A stretch of DNA of 64,000 nucleotides from Juglans regia (GCF_001411555.2 NC_049902.1:14284237-14348236), one strand, 5' to 3'; numbered from the stretch's first letter, positions 21,549-34,269 are shown. Program-made: numbers and translations. The notes: generated from the letters alone by a model not told the origin.

Positions 21549-22373
21549 ATGAAACTCTTAAGCTGGAACTGTCGGGGGCTTGGGAACCCCCATACAGTTC
21601 AAAGTCTTGGTCTTCTGATCAAGGAAAAAGATCCTGATATGGTTTTCTTAATGGAAACTAGGTTATATGGTGATCGGGCTAGGAACATTGCTAGAAGATT
21701 CAAATTTGAGGGTTGTATAGTCGTTGATGCAGTGGGGAGAAGTGGTGGTTTCTTACTCTTTTGGAAGCAAGACATTCATTATGAGTTGTTTAACTATTCT
21801 AAACGACACATCAATGGATTTGTTTATAATAAAAAAGCTGGCCCTAAGTGGATGTTATCTTGTTTCTATGGTGATCCAATAGTTAGCCAAAGAAGTGAGT
21901 CCTGGCGATTATTAAAATCTTTCAAGCCTGATAACATGGGTTGGTGCATCATTGGAGACTTCAATGAAATATTATCCAATGATGAGAAGAAGGGGGGAAG
22001 GATAAGGGGAGAACACCAAATGAATTTATTTCGGCATGTGGTTGAGGATGGCCAGCTCTTTGATCTTGGATGGAGGGGTGCAAAATTTACTTGGAGTAAT
22101 CGGCATGAGGATTCTTCTTTTACAAAGGAGAGACTGGACAGGGCTCTAGCCAACAAAGAATGGAAGAAAATTTTTACAGTTTCTAGTGTGGAAACCATGA
22201 CAGCTTTGTGCTCAGACCACAGCCCTATCTTTCTTGACTGTAAGTCTGGGTATGGATCAGGATATCGAAGGTCGTACAATCAATTTAAGTATGATGCAAG
22301 CTGGAGCAAAGAAGAAGTTTGTACGGACCTAATCTCAAATGAATGGTTGAAAAGGGCTGATTGCGGGAGTTGA
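21549..22373 (+). pseudogene. LINE ORF2, endonuclease domain
   Basis: This is the apurinic/apyrimidinic-like endonuclease that nicks target DNA for target-primed reverse transcription. It starts MKLLSWNCRGLGNP. Catalytic signatures are all present: WNCRG (Asn), FLMETR (Glu), GDFNEIL (Asp/Asn) and CSDHSPI (Asp-His). FTKERLDRALAN is also typical. A TGA at 22371 cuts the protein after 274 residues, but the same frame continues directly into the RT part, so this is a premature stop and not a natural end. The domain itself could be active. Confidence 0.9.
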
Positions 22374-24376
22374 ATGAAGAATGTGCAATGGAAGCTTGAA
22401 GCTTGTAGCAAAGGTTTAAAGTTATGGAGTAAAAATTTACTGAGAAACAGAAATCGAGCCATAAATGAGAAGACAAAGGAGCTTAGTTGGCTGCAGAGAG
22501 ATGAGGATGCGGCTAATATGAGTCTGATAAAAATAATACAATCTGAGTTGGGTTTCTTATTAGATCAGGAGGACACAAGATGGAAACAAATGGCAAAAAG
22601 ACATTGGTTAGCACATGGAGATAGAAATACTAAATTCTATCACGCATGTGTAAACCAAAGAAGAAAAAAGAATCTTATCAAAATGGTGATATCTGATGAA
22701 AAGAAGCAGCTGGAGGGTCAGGAGGAAATTTCAGATGGTTTTTTGCAGCATTTCTCCAAAATTTTTACATCTTCTAATCCATCTCAAGTCTCAATTTCTC
22801 AGTGTATACAAGGAGTTGATCACATTATTCAGGGGAGTCGCAGCATCTTCTTGAAAAGGCCTTCACTCGAGCTGAAGTAGAGGAGGCTATTGGTCAAATG
22901 TGCTCTGGAAAATCTCCTGGGCCTGATGGCTTCAATGCAGGGTTTTTTAAAGACCATTGGGATAAAGTGGGTGAGGAGGTAAGTGAGGCTGTGTTGGATT
23001 TTTTCAGAATTGGTATTATGCCCCAAGGTTTAAATCATACCCTCATTGTGCTGGTTCCTAAGGTTAATTCCCCTACCTATATGCATCAATTTAGACCAAT
23101 TAGCTTATGTAATGTCCTTTATAAGTTGATTTCTAAAGTTCTTGCTAATAGGTTAAAGGGTGTGTTAACAAATATCATTTCTTAGAACCAAAGTGCTTTC
23201 ATTCCTAGTAGATTAATTTCTGATAATATTATGGTGGCGTATGAAGTGCTTCACTCTATGAAATCCAAACAGAAAGGCAAGTCAGGCAATATGGCTATAT
23301 AACTTGATATGTCTAAAGCTTTTGATAGGGTAGAATGGGATTTCTTAGAGGCCATTTTAAGGAAATTGGGGTTTAGCGAGAGATGGATTAACCTTATCAT
23401 GGCTTGTGTAAGATCTGTCAGCTACTCAGTTTTGGTTAATGGGATTCCAGGGGATACTATAACTCCTTCTAGAGGTTTGAGACAAGGAGACCATCTATCA
23501 CCATTTCTTTTCTTGTTATGTGCTGAAGGGCTCTCCTCCCTAGTGCAACAAGCTGAATTGAATGGTAGGATAAATGGGATAGCAGTAACTAGGGGAGGCA
23601 TAAGGATAAACCACCTTTTATTTGCTGATGATTGTGTAGTGTTTTGCAGCGCAAGAATCGAACAATGGTATAATCTTATGAGTATCTTACAACAATATGA
23701 GCTAGCTTCTGGGCAGACTATTAATAAACAGAAGACCTCTCTCTTATTCAGCTCAAATACTGGTACTGCAGCAAAGGATTTCATCATACAGCGCACAAAT
23801 GGAGTCTCCTGTGATAACTATAATAAGTATTTGGGCCTACCTACTGTGGTGGGAAGGTCAAAATACAATTCCTTTAAGAGCTTAAAGGAGAAAATCTGGA
23901 GGAGGATAAACAGTTGGAAGACCTCTTTCTTATCTACAGCAGGTAAGGAAATCTTGATAAAAAGTGTGTTACAAGCAATTCCTGCCTTCACAATGAGTGT
24001 TTTTAGGCTTCCTGGGACTTTGTTAAAGGAAATTGAATCTTTGTTTGCAAAATTTTGGTGGAGTCACAAAAAAGATGGAAGAGGGATTCATTGGAGAAGT
24101 TGGACCAAACTTGGGGATTCCAAAGCTAAGGGAGGTTTAGGTTTTCGGGATCTCCAAAGCTTTAATCGAGCTATGCTAACTAAACAGGTATGGAGGATCA
24201 TTACTAATCCTACTTCCTTGGTGGCTCGGATTTATAAAGCCAAATATTTTAAGGAGGGTCTGGTTGTTGATGCTAAACTAGGGGGTGCCCTTCTCAAATA
24301 TGGAGAGGCTTATGGTCAGTCATGGACCTTGTTAAGAGAGGCATGGTTTGGAGAGTGGGAAATGGGAAAAGTATAA
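22374..24376 (+). pseudogene. LINE ORF2, reverse transcriptase domain
   Basis: Linker helix with RWKQMAKRHWLAHGDRNTKF (plant L1 hallmark), then a frameshift at about 22855, then SGKSPGPDGFNAGFF, FRPISLCNVLYKLISKVLA, LDMSKAFDRVEW, SRGLRQGDHLSPFLF and LLFADDCVVF (catalytic FADD intact). The usual GDPLSP reads GDHLSP. TAG at 23183 replaces the codon before NQSAF and TAA at 23300 falls just before LDMSKAF. The C-terminal thumb (KYLGLPTVVGRSKYNSF, SWKTSFLSTAGKEILIKSVLQ, FWWSHK) is intact up to the frameshift near 24320. Confidence 0.9.
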
Positions 24377-25701
24377 AGGTGTGGAAAGACAAATGGCTTC
24401 AAAGCTATTCTACTTTTCAAGTTCAAACAGTGCCTAATAGTATCAGCTCTGAGGCCACAGTTTCTATTCTCATAGATGAAGAGAGACATGCTTGGAAGAA
24501 AGAGATGATTGATGAGATTTTTAAACAAGATGAAGCCAGATTAATTTGCAGTATTCCTATCAGCTCTAGCAATGCAGTGGACAAGCTTATATGGGGTTTT
24601 TCTAACAAGGGTGTCTTCTCAGTAAAGAGTGCCTATTTTTCTGAGCTAGATACTAAAAATCTGAATCTTGGGGAGTCTTCAAGTTCTTCACAAGATCAAA
24701 TTCAATGGCATAGAATATGGAAGCTTGGTATTACGGGAAAGGTGAAACAATTTTTGTGGAGAGTTCTAAATGATCTATTACCTACCAGACTTAATCTTGC
24801 CAAGAAAAAAGTTATTGAGTCTTCTCTATGCCCTATTTGTAATCTGGAGGTAGAGTCTATTCTACACATACTGTGGGAATGCCCAGCAGCAGGTGATGTG
24901 TGGGGGGATGGGGCCAGCCCTGTGAAGAAATGGAGTGGGAGCTTTGCTGACTTCCCAAGTTTATGGTATGAATTTCTTGCCAGACTAGATAGTGACAGTT
25001 TGGAATTGATCTCTGCTATCTGTTATAGACTTTGGACTCGAAGGAATCAATTTGTTTTTGATAATCAGTTTGCCAGTCCTTCTAAGGTGCTAAAGTCAGC
25101 AGCTGCTGATGTAGAATTGTTTAAAGAGGTTAGACCAGCTCCAAGCATAGGGGAAGAGATTGGTATTTCAAATATGGCCGAAATGACTTTACTTGATTCC
25201 AGAAGTGAATGGAGGGCTCCTACTCCAGGTTGGTTGAAAGTGAGTATAGATGCTGGTTTTGATAAGATCCAGCAGTATATGGGCATTGGTATAGTCATTA
25301 GAGATTCCTCAGGTGATGTACAAGTGACCCTTGCGGCTTCCAGGTCTTTTGTTCCCTCTGCATACATAGCTGAGTGTTATGCTCTTCTAAGGGCTGTCTC
25401 TTTATGCCAGGAACTGGGTTTTGAATTAGTAGAATTTGAAAGTGATGCTAAGAATGTAGTTGATGCAATCAATTCAAATAGCTCAGATATGTCTTGGCCA
25501 GGCCAGATCATTGAAGACATAAGGCTTATAATGGTGTCACACCAAACTTGGAAACTTTCTTTTATTCGTAGGGAAGGCAACCAAGTTGCCCATGTTATGG
25601 CAAAGTTCGGTTTATCTCTAGAGAGTGAGTTAGTCTGGATGGAGGAGGGGCCAGGTGTGGTCCTTCCTAGTATTGTTCTCGACAAGTTGTGTATCAATTA
25701 A
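24322..25701 (+). pseudogene. LINE ORF2, zinc-finger/linker and RNase H domain
   Basis: A 459-residue frame with no internal stop. Region 1: RRGMVWRVGNGKSIKVWKDKWL-type sequence. Zinc-binding reverse-transcriptase domain: KQFLWRVLNDLLPTRLNLAKK, CPICNLEVESILHILWECP (C-X2-C...H...C). RVT_3-type RNase H from about residue 305: VSIDAGFD (Asp), AECYALLRA (Glu), FESDAKNVVDAI (Asp), REGNQVAHVMA (His). The RNase H is a known feature of plant L1 lineages and degrades RNA in RNA/DNA hybrids. It ends in TAA followed by a 40-base 3' UTR and poly-A. Confidence 0.9.
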
Positions 25702-25746
25702 TTTATGAAATGAAGGATATCTTTTTCAAAAAAAAAAAAAAAAAAA

Positions 25747-26000
25747 GTTGGTGGGATCATTACCTTTCAAATGTCGCATCTCTTTCTCAAGATTACTCAC
25801 CCTGGCATCCACCTCTCATAATCCTGAAAATGAACATTTTTTTCTAATATATTCAAAAGTGATTAGAGATGATGCCCAAATATATACCTTGAGTAAAGAA
25901 GAATTTAAAATTAACAAAGAATATCTCAAACAAGATTATATGAAAGAAGAAAATAGTCACAAAATGTTAGTATTTTTTTCAACTTTTCAAAAATAAAAAG
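25747..26000 (+). pseudogene. Gag-like fragment, 3' piece
   Basis: Continuation of the fragment before the LINE: the plus strand reads WWDHYLSN, then frameshifts. A lysine- and glutamate-rich stretch (TLSKEEFKINKEYLKQDYM) follows to about 25995. No RT domain follows; CACTA repeats resume at 26100. The stretch is too decayed to type precisely; a caulimovirid-like or LTR-element source is possible. Confidence 0.35.
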
Positions 26001-26099
26001 AGATTATTATATGCAAGAGAAATATTATGAATATCTAGAAAAAATACATATATATATATAACTATTATATTAATAAATACTAACTACTGAATAACAACC

Positions 26100-26570
26100 T
26101 AAATTAACATTCGAATGTTAAAAAATGCGAAATTTTTTTGCTCGATTTTCTCAAATCTGTGATGATCTTTTCACGTTTGAACGTTTCAATTTAACGTGGG
26201 AACGTGAATCGAGATATATGAGAGGAAATCGATTTAAGTTCAAACACGAGAAGAAAAATGTGGAAAATGTTTCGCTCGATTTCCTCACCTTTGTGATGAT
26301 CTAAAACGTTCGAACGTTAAAATTTTTCGTTCGAACGTTAATCTATGAAATTTATTGGGAAATTTATAAACATTCGAACGTTAAATTTCTATACGTTCGA
26401 ACATGAAAATAAAAATGCAGGAAATTTCCTGTTTGATTTCAGGCTCTGTTATAGGAAGATACGTCCGTACGTTATCTGTAAAAAATTTAGCTGAAACTTT
26501 TTAACGTTTGAACGTCATCTGAAAATTGTGCGGGATATTTTAACGTTCGAATGTTACATCTAATGATTTA
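26100..26570. repeat. CACTA ACGTTCGAACGT repeat block
   Basis: About fifteen variants of the palindrome between 26108 and 26565, some perfect (AAACGTTCGAACGTTAAA at 26302; CATTCGAACGTTAA at 26371). It is the continuation of the left block after the retroelement insertion and lies 2.2 kb before the transposase gene. Confidence 0.7.
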
Positions 26571-26579
26571 TTTTTTGAA

Positions 26580-28798
26580 TGAATACACGCACGAGAGAAA
26601 GCAAACTCATTTTTGCTACTTCTCCAGTGCGCTCAAATAACCGAGAGAGAGAGACTTGGTGAGAGAGGGTCGTAGGTTAGAGAGAGAGAGAGTTAGGGTG
26701 AGAGAGGCTGAGTGAGAGAGGGTTAATATTTTGGAACTCTACCTCCATTGATTTTGGTAAGGAAAAACTCTTTATATTTTGTATTTTTTTGAATTTTATG
26801 ATATTTGTCTTGTGTTTTATATATATATATATGTCTCTAACAAGTTAGTGTTGTAATTTTTTTAAGGATTGGTTGTTTTGGCAAGTTGAAAGCTTTTGAT
26901 TTGTAAGAGGGTATTGTGAGTACTAGATATATTTCTAAACTTTAGCAATATGTTTATACATTTTGTCGTGATTTTATGGGATATGTATAATGTGAGTTTT
27001 TGGAAGGACTTTGATGAATTGGATATGGGTAGAGTATTTTGAGTTGAGTAGTGAATTTTGATTGTATATATACATAGTGAATATGTATCAATTGGGTATT
27101 GATGAATTAGAATGAATTAAATTGTTTATATTGATGAATTAGAAGGAAATCTTTGTGATATGGATTGTGTAATATGATGAATTAATATGGAAATTGGGGG
27201 TGATATTTTATTGTGTTTATGCTTACTCTTGAAATATTGTAATTATTATTTGTGAATTTTGTAAATATTTTGTGAGTTTATGGTGTTCATTAATGAATTA
27301 ATATGTTTAGAAATATTGTTGAGGGAATATTGTGAATATGTTGTGATATGGATTTGAAATATTGTGATTATTGTTTGTGAATTTCTATTGAATATGTTTA
27401 TATGGTTAAAAATATATTGTGTTTAGTTTGTAGATTTATGTGAGTTTCTTTATATAATATTTTTTGGTGTTTTTTGAATTTTTTCTTTAACAAGAACATT
27501 ATAAGTTTAGGAACTTAATTTAAGTTAAGATTAAAAATATTTAATATTTATTTAATATGAGAATTAATATTTAATAAGTATATATATTATATTCATACTA
27601 CTTTAGTTAGAATATGTTATTAGGCAAATTATGAGTATAATATATAACTTAATTAAAAAAAAGTATATAAATTAACTATATATAAAGTATAATATACATA
27701 TATTAACTATAATTAATAATTACTTATTAAATATTCTTACCATTTTGAGGTTCCAAACCATTATATTATTAAATATATATATATATATATATACATAAAA
27801 TAAAATACTTTTCAAGAAAAAAGTATTCAACCTGACAAATAAGTAGAGAGTTGGGATAAATAAATATATTTATTTAAAATAAACTAGAGATTAAATAAAT
27901 AAGGATCAAATAAATGCTTATTTAGAGTTATATACTTATTGTCTATATAAATAAATAAGTCATTGAATTAAGTATAACAATTAAAATTATAATTTAGGAA
28001 TGATAATAATTAAAATTATATAATAAGCATTAAAATTATATAATATCAATTATAATAATAATTATATAATAACAATTAAAATTATAATTTAAGAATAATA
28101 ATAGTAAATGATCTTGACTAAATTTTAGTCTAACTGCTTGACTGTCGTAGTCTCTCCAACCTTGAGAGTAGTCAAGGTCGGAGAGTTTGTGACAGTCAAG
28201 TAATTAGATTAAAATTTAGATATTTCTTCAAGATCATTCTCCCTCGTTATCTACTTATGATAGGAAACTTGTGAACATATTCTTCATTCTCTCTCTAGTT
28301 TAACAATATAACATTACTATTTGTTTGACATTGTTAATTCAAACAACATGGGGATATTATTTGTAGTGTTTTTTCATAAATATTTTGTAACATTGCATAA
28401 ATAACCGTAGACACGTTTGGAAATTAGTGTATATTTATGTGTTTACTAATTCCTGAATTGCCTAGTGTGGACAGTTTGAGATTATATTATCTGCATTGCA
28501 CATTTTTGTTACTCCTACTCTCCACGTTTAATATGAAGTTTCTGTTACTTCCTCTATTGTTCTTCGAGTATACTATTCGTACGGTCACAATCCCTCTATG
28601 TGAACATGTATACTTAAAGAACTATGGGGAGGTGCTGCTGAAATTTCTACTAACGTGGAAAGTAGTAGAGTGACGAGATTTGTGCAATATGGATAATATA
28701 ATCTCAAATGAGATAAAACCAACTACCTTATAAAAAAAAATAAGAATTGGAGCATGATATGCATGTGAATTTTCTATGTACGTGTTATTAATAGATAG
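26580..28798 (+). other. Likely TNP2 upstream region: GA-rich leader, AT-rich DNA
   Basis: 26590-26720 is a GAGAGA-rich stretch ending near GATTTTGGTAAGGAAA, which has the look of a leader exon with a splice donor. The remaining 2 kb is AT-rich and non-coding apart from a foldback at 28107. Promoter assignment is inference from position only. Confidence 0.35.
28107..28238. repeat. Imperfect 132 bp foldback (hairpin)
   Basis: Left arm AATGATCTTGACTAAATTTT... and right arm, read on the other strand, AATGATCTTGAAGAAATATC.... Shared blocks are TAAATTTTA(G/A)TCTAA, CTTGACTGTC and CTCTCC(A/G)ACCTTGA. The arms are about 62 nt with a very short loop around 28170. It stands out in AT-rich DNA because the arms are of normal composition. 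It could be a MITE or a miRNA-like stem. Confidence 0.75.
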
Positions 28799-31700
28799 AT
28801 GTTTTTAGAAATAGACAAAAGTTGGATGCATCTAGACGATAGAATTGGAAAGGATTACGTACCCTATGCGCGTGGAGTAAGAACCTTCATTGATTTTGCA
28901 CGGGTCTCTGCTGATAGTCGTGGTTAAATTAAGGGTCTATGTCGAGGGTGTAAAAATTTGTGTGCGAATGGGTTAGATGAAGTTGAAAGTCATACATTTG
29001 TGAATGGTATGGATTTGGGGTATACCTGATGGGTACTGCATGGTGAGTCGTATGAACAGTCAGGGATGTATTGGATGATCATCCAAATTATTTGTGGCAC
29101 ATGGATGATAATTATGAGCATGATGAGATGGAGGTGATATTGGGTGACATTGGAGCTGGGATGTTTATGGATGAGATTGATGACAATGCCTCAAGTGGCA
29201 GAGAGACTGATTGTGAAAATTTCGCTGCAATGTGGGAAGATGCAAAGTGCGAGTTTTATCTAGATTGTACAAAACATCTCAAAATGTCGTTTACTGTCGA
29301 CGAAAGCAATAAAAATGATATTGGACTTATTTAACGAGGTGCTTCTCTAAGGGTCTGCATTGCCAAATAACTTTTATGAAACGAAACAATTGAGAAAGAG
29401 ATTAGGATTTTAGTACAAGTCCATACATGCATGCAAGAATAATTGTGTTTTGTTTTGGAAGGAGAATGAGATGAAACAAGAATGTCCTGTATGCGGAGAG
29501 TCGAGGTGGAAGGGCAAGAAAAACGTGCCGGTTAAGGTGTTGCGGTATTTTTCCTTGAGACTTAGGTTGCAAAGACTATATATGTGTAAGAAAACAGCTC
29601 ACGATATGAGGTGGCATGAGGAGAAAATAGTTAAGGATGACGCATATATGAGGCATCCAGCTGACTCACTTGCATGACAATATTTCGATAATCAATACCC
29701 AGAGTTTGGGATAAAAGCTCCGAACGTGCACATGAGACTCACAACCGATGGATTCAACCCTTTTGGAAGTATGAGTACAAGTTATAGCACTTAGCCAGTA
29801 GTGTTGATTCTGTACAATCTTCCACCATGGAGGTGCATGAGGGCACCCAACTCTTTGTTAACTTTACTTATCCCTGGCCTGAGATCACCTAGGAATGACA
29901 TTGACGTATTCATACAGCTGTTGATTGAAGAGCTGAAAGAGTTATGGGAAACAGGCGTCAGAACTTATGATGCATCCATGTCGACATCGTTTCAATGCAA
30001 GCTACGGTAATGTGGACGATAAATGAGTTTTCGGCATATGAAAATCTTTCCGGCTGGAGTACGAAATGGAAGTTAGTGTGTCCGACATGTAATAAAGAAA
30101 CTGCTAGTGAGTGGTTAAAATATTCTCTGAAGTTGTGTTTCATGGGTCATCGATGTTCTATCAACAAATCATACATGGAGAAGTGAATGTGCTAAGTTTG
30201 ATGGGAGAGTAAAGGACAAAATTGCACCAAATGAGTTGTCTGGGGAAGAGATAGTGGAACAACTGGTACATGTTAGAGCAAACAATTTTGGCAAAGGTCG
30301 GGGAAAGGACAAGAGAAAACGAGGCGCAAGAGAATTGAATTGGACAAAGCGTAGTATTTGTTTTTACTTGCCGTATTGGTCGTCTTGCATGTAGAGACAT
30401 AGTTTGGATATAATGCAAATAGAGAATAATATCTGTGATAATATACTGGGTACATTGATGAGCATTAATAAAAATACAAAAGACATGATCAAGACAAGGA
30501 AAGATCTTGAGAGAATGAGAATTAAACATAATCTACATTTGTGGGTGGAAGGCAATAGAGTGGTCATGCCGTATGCATGTTTTACGGTAACGAGTGAGGA
30601 GAATATGGACTTCTGCAAATAGTTGCAAGGTGTGAAGTTGCTAGATAGTTATGCTTCAAATATTGGTAGATGTGTGATCCCTGATGACTGGAAAATTAGT
30701 GGATTGAAAAGCCATGACTGTCATGTATTTTTGTAAAAGTTATTACTTGTGGTGATTCGTGGGAAGCTGACATATAATGTACGTGTCGCCATATTTGAAC
30801 TTTATTTTTTTTTAAGGATTTGTGCGTTTGGGTAGTAAATTGAGATATGTTGCGGAAACTGGAAGAAAACATTGCTACTATATGATGTAAATTTGAGCAT
30901 ATCTTTCCGCCATAATTTTTTTATACCATGGTCCATTTAGCAATACATTTACCTCGAGCGGTACTGTTGGGTGGACCGGTACAATTCCGTTGGATGTATC
31001 CAGTTGAAAGATATTTGAATCGACTGAAGCGCACTGTTGGGAATAAAGCCAGAGCTGAGGGTTCAATAGCAGAGGCCTATATACAGGATGAATGGTTAAC
31101 ATTTTGCTCTCTATATCTTCATGGTGTTGAGACACGATTTAATCATCAAGAGCGAAATGATGATCTTGCTGCTCAGCCTCCTCATGAGCTATCAGTGTTT
31201 TCCCAGAATATACGACTCTTGGGTGAACAAACTGGTTACGATTTAATTGATGAAGAGTTGGATAAAGTTTGGTGGTATGTGCTAAATAATTGCCTAGAGA
31301 TTGATGACTATCTCAGGTATGTCATTGCATGCTTTGAATAATTCTAGTTTCTTGAAGTTTAATTATAACTGTTGTGCTCAAAATATATTTCTTTTGCACT
31401 TATATATAGTGAGCACATGGACAAACTTAGGACGAAAGGTGTAGAGAATATAGAGGCAATACACGAGAAAGAATTTGCAAGATGGTTTGAATAACGTGTA
31501 TGAACTAAAATTATATATATGTTACATTTTGAAACTTTTAACTCTAGATAACTTTTAATAAATATATACTATTTCAATTGTTAGATTTTGGAACAACGTG
31601 CTCATGATCTCGGATCAATTTCTCCTGAATTGTATGCATTGACCCGCGGTCCCTCAAATAGAGCACTTCGATACACTGCATGCACGGTTCGAAGTTATAG

Positions 31701-32376
31701 ATTCCATACTTTGGCCCGTGAACGTAATAAAAAGACTCAAAACTCTGGTGTGTTGGTCGAGGGGAGTCATGGAACAGTTGATATTGATTATTATGGTGTC
31801 ATACGTGATATTATCAGATTGAAATATCTGGGTGGATCCGTAATATATGTCTTTAAATGTGATTGGTGGGATCTAGGCAGTGGTCGGATTTCGATATATA
31901 GGGATAATCACTTTACGAGTCTCAATATTGTATCTTAATGGTACGAAAATGATCAATTCGTATTAGCTTGTCAAGCTACCCAAGTCTATTACTTGATTGA
32001 TCCAATGAAAAACACTGATGAAGATAGTGGAGAGATAACTTGGCGAGTTGTATAAAAATTTGTCCTCGAAATATATACGAAGTAAGAATGAGTGCAGATT
32101 ACGAGAATAGTAGAGATGAAGATGACACCCTGGTTGTAGAAGCATACCAGGAAGATGGAGAGGGTACTAACTTATTTTTTGATCTCGGTGCACTCGAGTT
32201 GCTCCCCTTGTGTAGAGATGATGTCCCACTTGTCCATCTCGACCAGTCCGTATTAATTGATCACTCAATTTAAGTGAGGAGGAAGAAGAAGAAGACAAAT
32301 CAGAATCCGGGGGAGGAGGTGGATAAGAAGGAGATTCTGAAACAAGCATGGAAAATACATCTGAAGATGAAGAATA
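28799..32376 (+). pseudogene. CACTA transposase (TNP2 type), broken
   Basis: The start gives MFLEIDKSWMHLDDR...GVRTFIDFA, the transposase-associated domain, with CANGLDEVESH. Then come DDHPNYLWHMDD, the TNP2 core (NEMKQECPVCGESRWKGKK, VLRYFSLRLRLQRLY, PGLRSPRNDIDVFIQLLIEELKELWETGVRTYD, NEFSAYENLSGWSTK) and NICDNILGTLMSINKNTKD. A DUF4218-like block follows (PVQFRWMYPVERYLNRLKR) and finally a DUF4216-like block (YGVIRDIIRLKYLGGSVIYVFKCDWWD, VLACQATQVYYLID). Plausible introns lie near 31316-31409 and 31496-31584. Multiple stops and frameshifts abolish it. In En/Spm this protein binds the terminal repeats and cuts the ends. Confidence 0.85.
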
Positions 32377-32477
32377 AAAGTACTAAATATTTTATTCATA
32401 TAGGTGATTATAAAATATTATACTTTTCATAATTTTTTCTAATTAATTTTCTTTGATATAATTAATCATTTTCAAGG

Positions 32478-34130
32478 ATGTCGCAAAAACGACAACAAAG
32501 AAATGTGCCTCCGCCAAGTCCAAGTTCCAAACCCATTGAGGACTCCCCACCCGAGAAATTCACTCCTGAAGATCAAGTTAACACATAAGAGAACAACAGC
32601 CAGTCGACACCTGCCAATCAGAAAATATTGTCGTTGATAATTAATTATACAGTTAATACTTTTGTCTCAATAACTATATAACGATAATTATACTATTATT
32701 ATATAGTTGATACATCTGCATGTTGCGGTCGTGGCTATACACGTGACATCTCTCTTGAGAAAAATAGAAGGCACGAAAAACTCAAGATCACCATTCCTGA
32801 TAATTCCACTAGAGCAGTGGATGATAGTGCATCAGCACTTTCCTCCTATATTGGCACAGTAGTTCGAGCTTATGCTTCATTTTATGTACACTCATGGCGA
32901 GATGTTCCGAATGAGATTAAGAAGCACATTCGAAGTCGTGTGTTGGTGAGTTTACTTTGAGAGTATATTTTTTTCACTTAGTATATCATATTTTTTACCT
33001 AATTCATTTATTAGGATAAATTCGACCTCGACTTTGGCCGTAGCGAGGATTTGAGAACTGTGAATGAGTTGATAGCTACACTATTCCGATGTCACAAGGG
33101 ACGATGTTATGACCACTTCAATAAGTTTGAGATGTTGGAAAAGGTTGTGCAGTCCCTTTTCCAGCAGATGAAATTAGATGATTAGAGAAAGTTTTGTGAT
33201 CTTTTCGCATCTCTAGATTATCAGGTATTTTATATTTATATCCTTTAATTATTTACATTCATATAAGTTTTATATATTATATGTATATATATTACAATTA
33301 ACATTCTTAATTAATTTTATAGCACTTGAGTTCTACGAATTCACATAATAGATCCGCTCTAAGTGTCCACCATCGTGCCGGTTCAAGGTTATTCTATTGT
33401 CTTGCTAAAAAATGGTAATTAAAAAATTATAGAAATCATTTATTTTTCTGATATTCTCTTATTTAAGTACAAACATTATCTTTTTAAAATTGCTAATGTC
33501 GCTTTGTTAGAAACGTGATGATCCTGAAAACTTTTTCCTATATCTATGCTGTTGCTCACACTAATGAGCGTAGTGAGTGGATGGATCCTGCAGCTGCAGA
33601 TAATTATTAAGCAGTGTTCATTTTGTTAAATAATTTATGCAGCATGTGAATAATTTATGTTTTATTTGTGTTTCTTTTAATACGTTGCTTATTGTGTATT
33701 TTCTTTCAAATTGCAGGAAAAAATGATGGAGATGCAGTTAGTTTCTGGAGAATCCTCTCCTAGTGGCATAGACATATTCACGTAAGTGCTCGGGCCGCAG
33801 TCTAATATAACAAGAATTTTGGGACGATCTTACAAGCATAGATGTTCATCTTCCTCAACCTCATCGATTTCATAAATTAATAATCTTACCAAAGATTTAG
33901 AAGCTGCACGGCGCGAGAATGAGTATATGAGGTCGAGACAACAAGAGTTAGAGTCTCTCCTAGAGCGATAGTCTCATTTAGAAGCGCGTTTGCAGGACCA
34001 ACAAAGAGATAAGGAGGAAAGAATACCCAATGAAGTCCAAGAGCAAGTGCATTTGCAGATGATGGTGCAAATGGAGCGTGTTATGTTGTTGCAACAGAAT
34101 TGCGATAGACGAGGAAAACAGAAGAAATGA
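32478..34130 (+). pseudogene. CACTA second gene (plant Ptta/En/Spm transposase-type), broken
   Basis: Starts MSQKRQQRNVPPPSPSS. After a break it reads ISLEKNRRHEKLKITIP, SSYIGTVVRAYASFYVHSWRDVP, KFDLDFGRSEDLRTVN, LSSTNSHNRSALSVHHRAGSR and a C-terminal heptad-like stretch (LEAARRENEYMRSRQQELESLLER ... MVQMERVMLLQQN). This matches the plant En/Spm-type Transposase_24 layout as I recall it, which has a TNPA-like role in binding subterminal repeats. Canonical GT-AG introns can be placed at 32946-33014, 33226-33322 and about 33416-33510. Several TAG and TAA codons interrupt the exons. It directly follows the TNP2 gene. Confidence 0.65.
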
Positions 34131-34269
34131 ATTTTATCAATTTTATCAGTGTATATAACTAATTTTAATATCTAATTTTGAAATTTTATAAGACATTTTT
34201 AGTTGTTAATTGTTGGTGTGTAATATGATACAATTGGTATACTTTTTAATTTTATGAAATTAGTATTTC

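Larger units (their letters stand above)
20095..25746 (+). mobile_element. Near full-length LINE (L1 type, RNase H-bearing), 5.65 kb
   Basis: Flanked by a target duplication, (A)5GTTGGTGGGAT, at 20079-20094 and at the end of the poly-A tail (25730-25757). It has a 95 bp 5' leader, ORF1 (DUF4283 plus CCHC knuckle), ORF2 (endonuclease, RT, zinc-finger/linker, RNase H), a 40 bp 3' UTR and a poly-A tail. The duplication is perfect over 11 unique bases, so the insertion is fairly recent. It sits inside a gag-like fragment that itself lies in the CACTA element. Disabling lesions: ORF1 frameshift at about 20636; ORF2 stops at 22371, 23183 and 23300; frameshifts at about 22855 and 24320. Confidence 0.9.

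Noticed and set aside
21866..25697. Minus-strand frames of 100-137 residues opposite the LINE
   Set aside because: Shadows of ORF2, without motifs.
26590..26720. GAGAGA-rich stretch as a gene promoter for a host gene
   Set aside because: It lies inside the CACTA element ahead of its transposase. A host-gene role is not supported.
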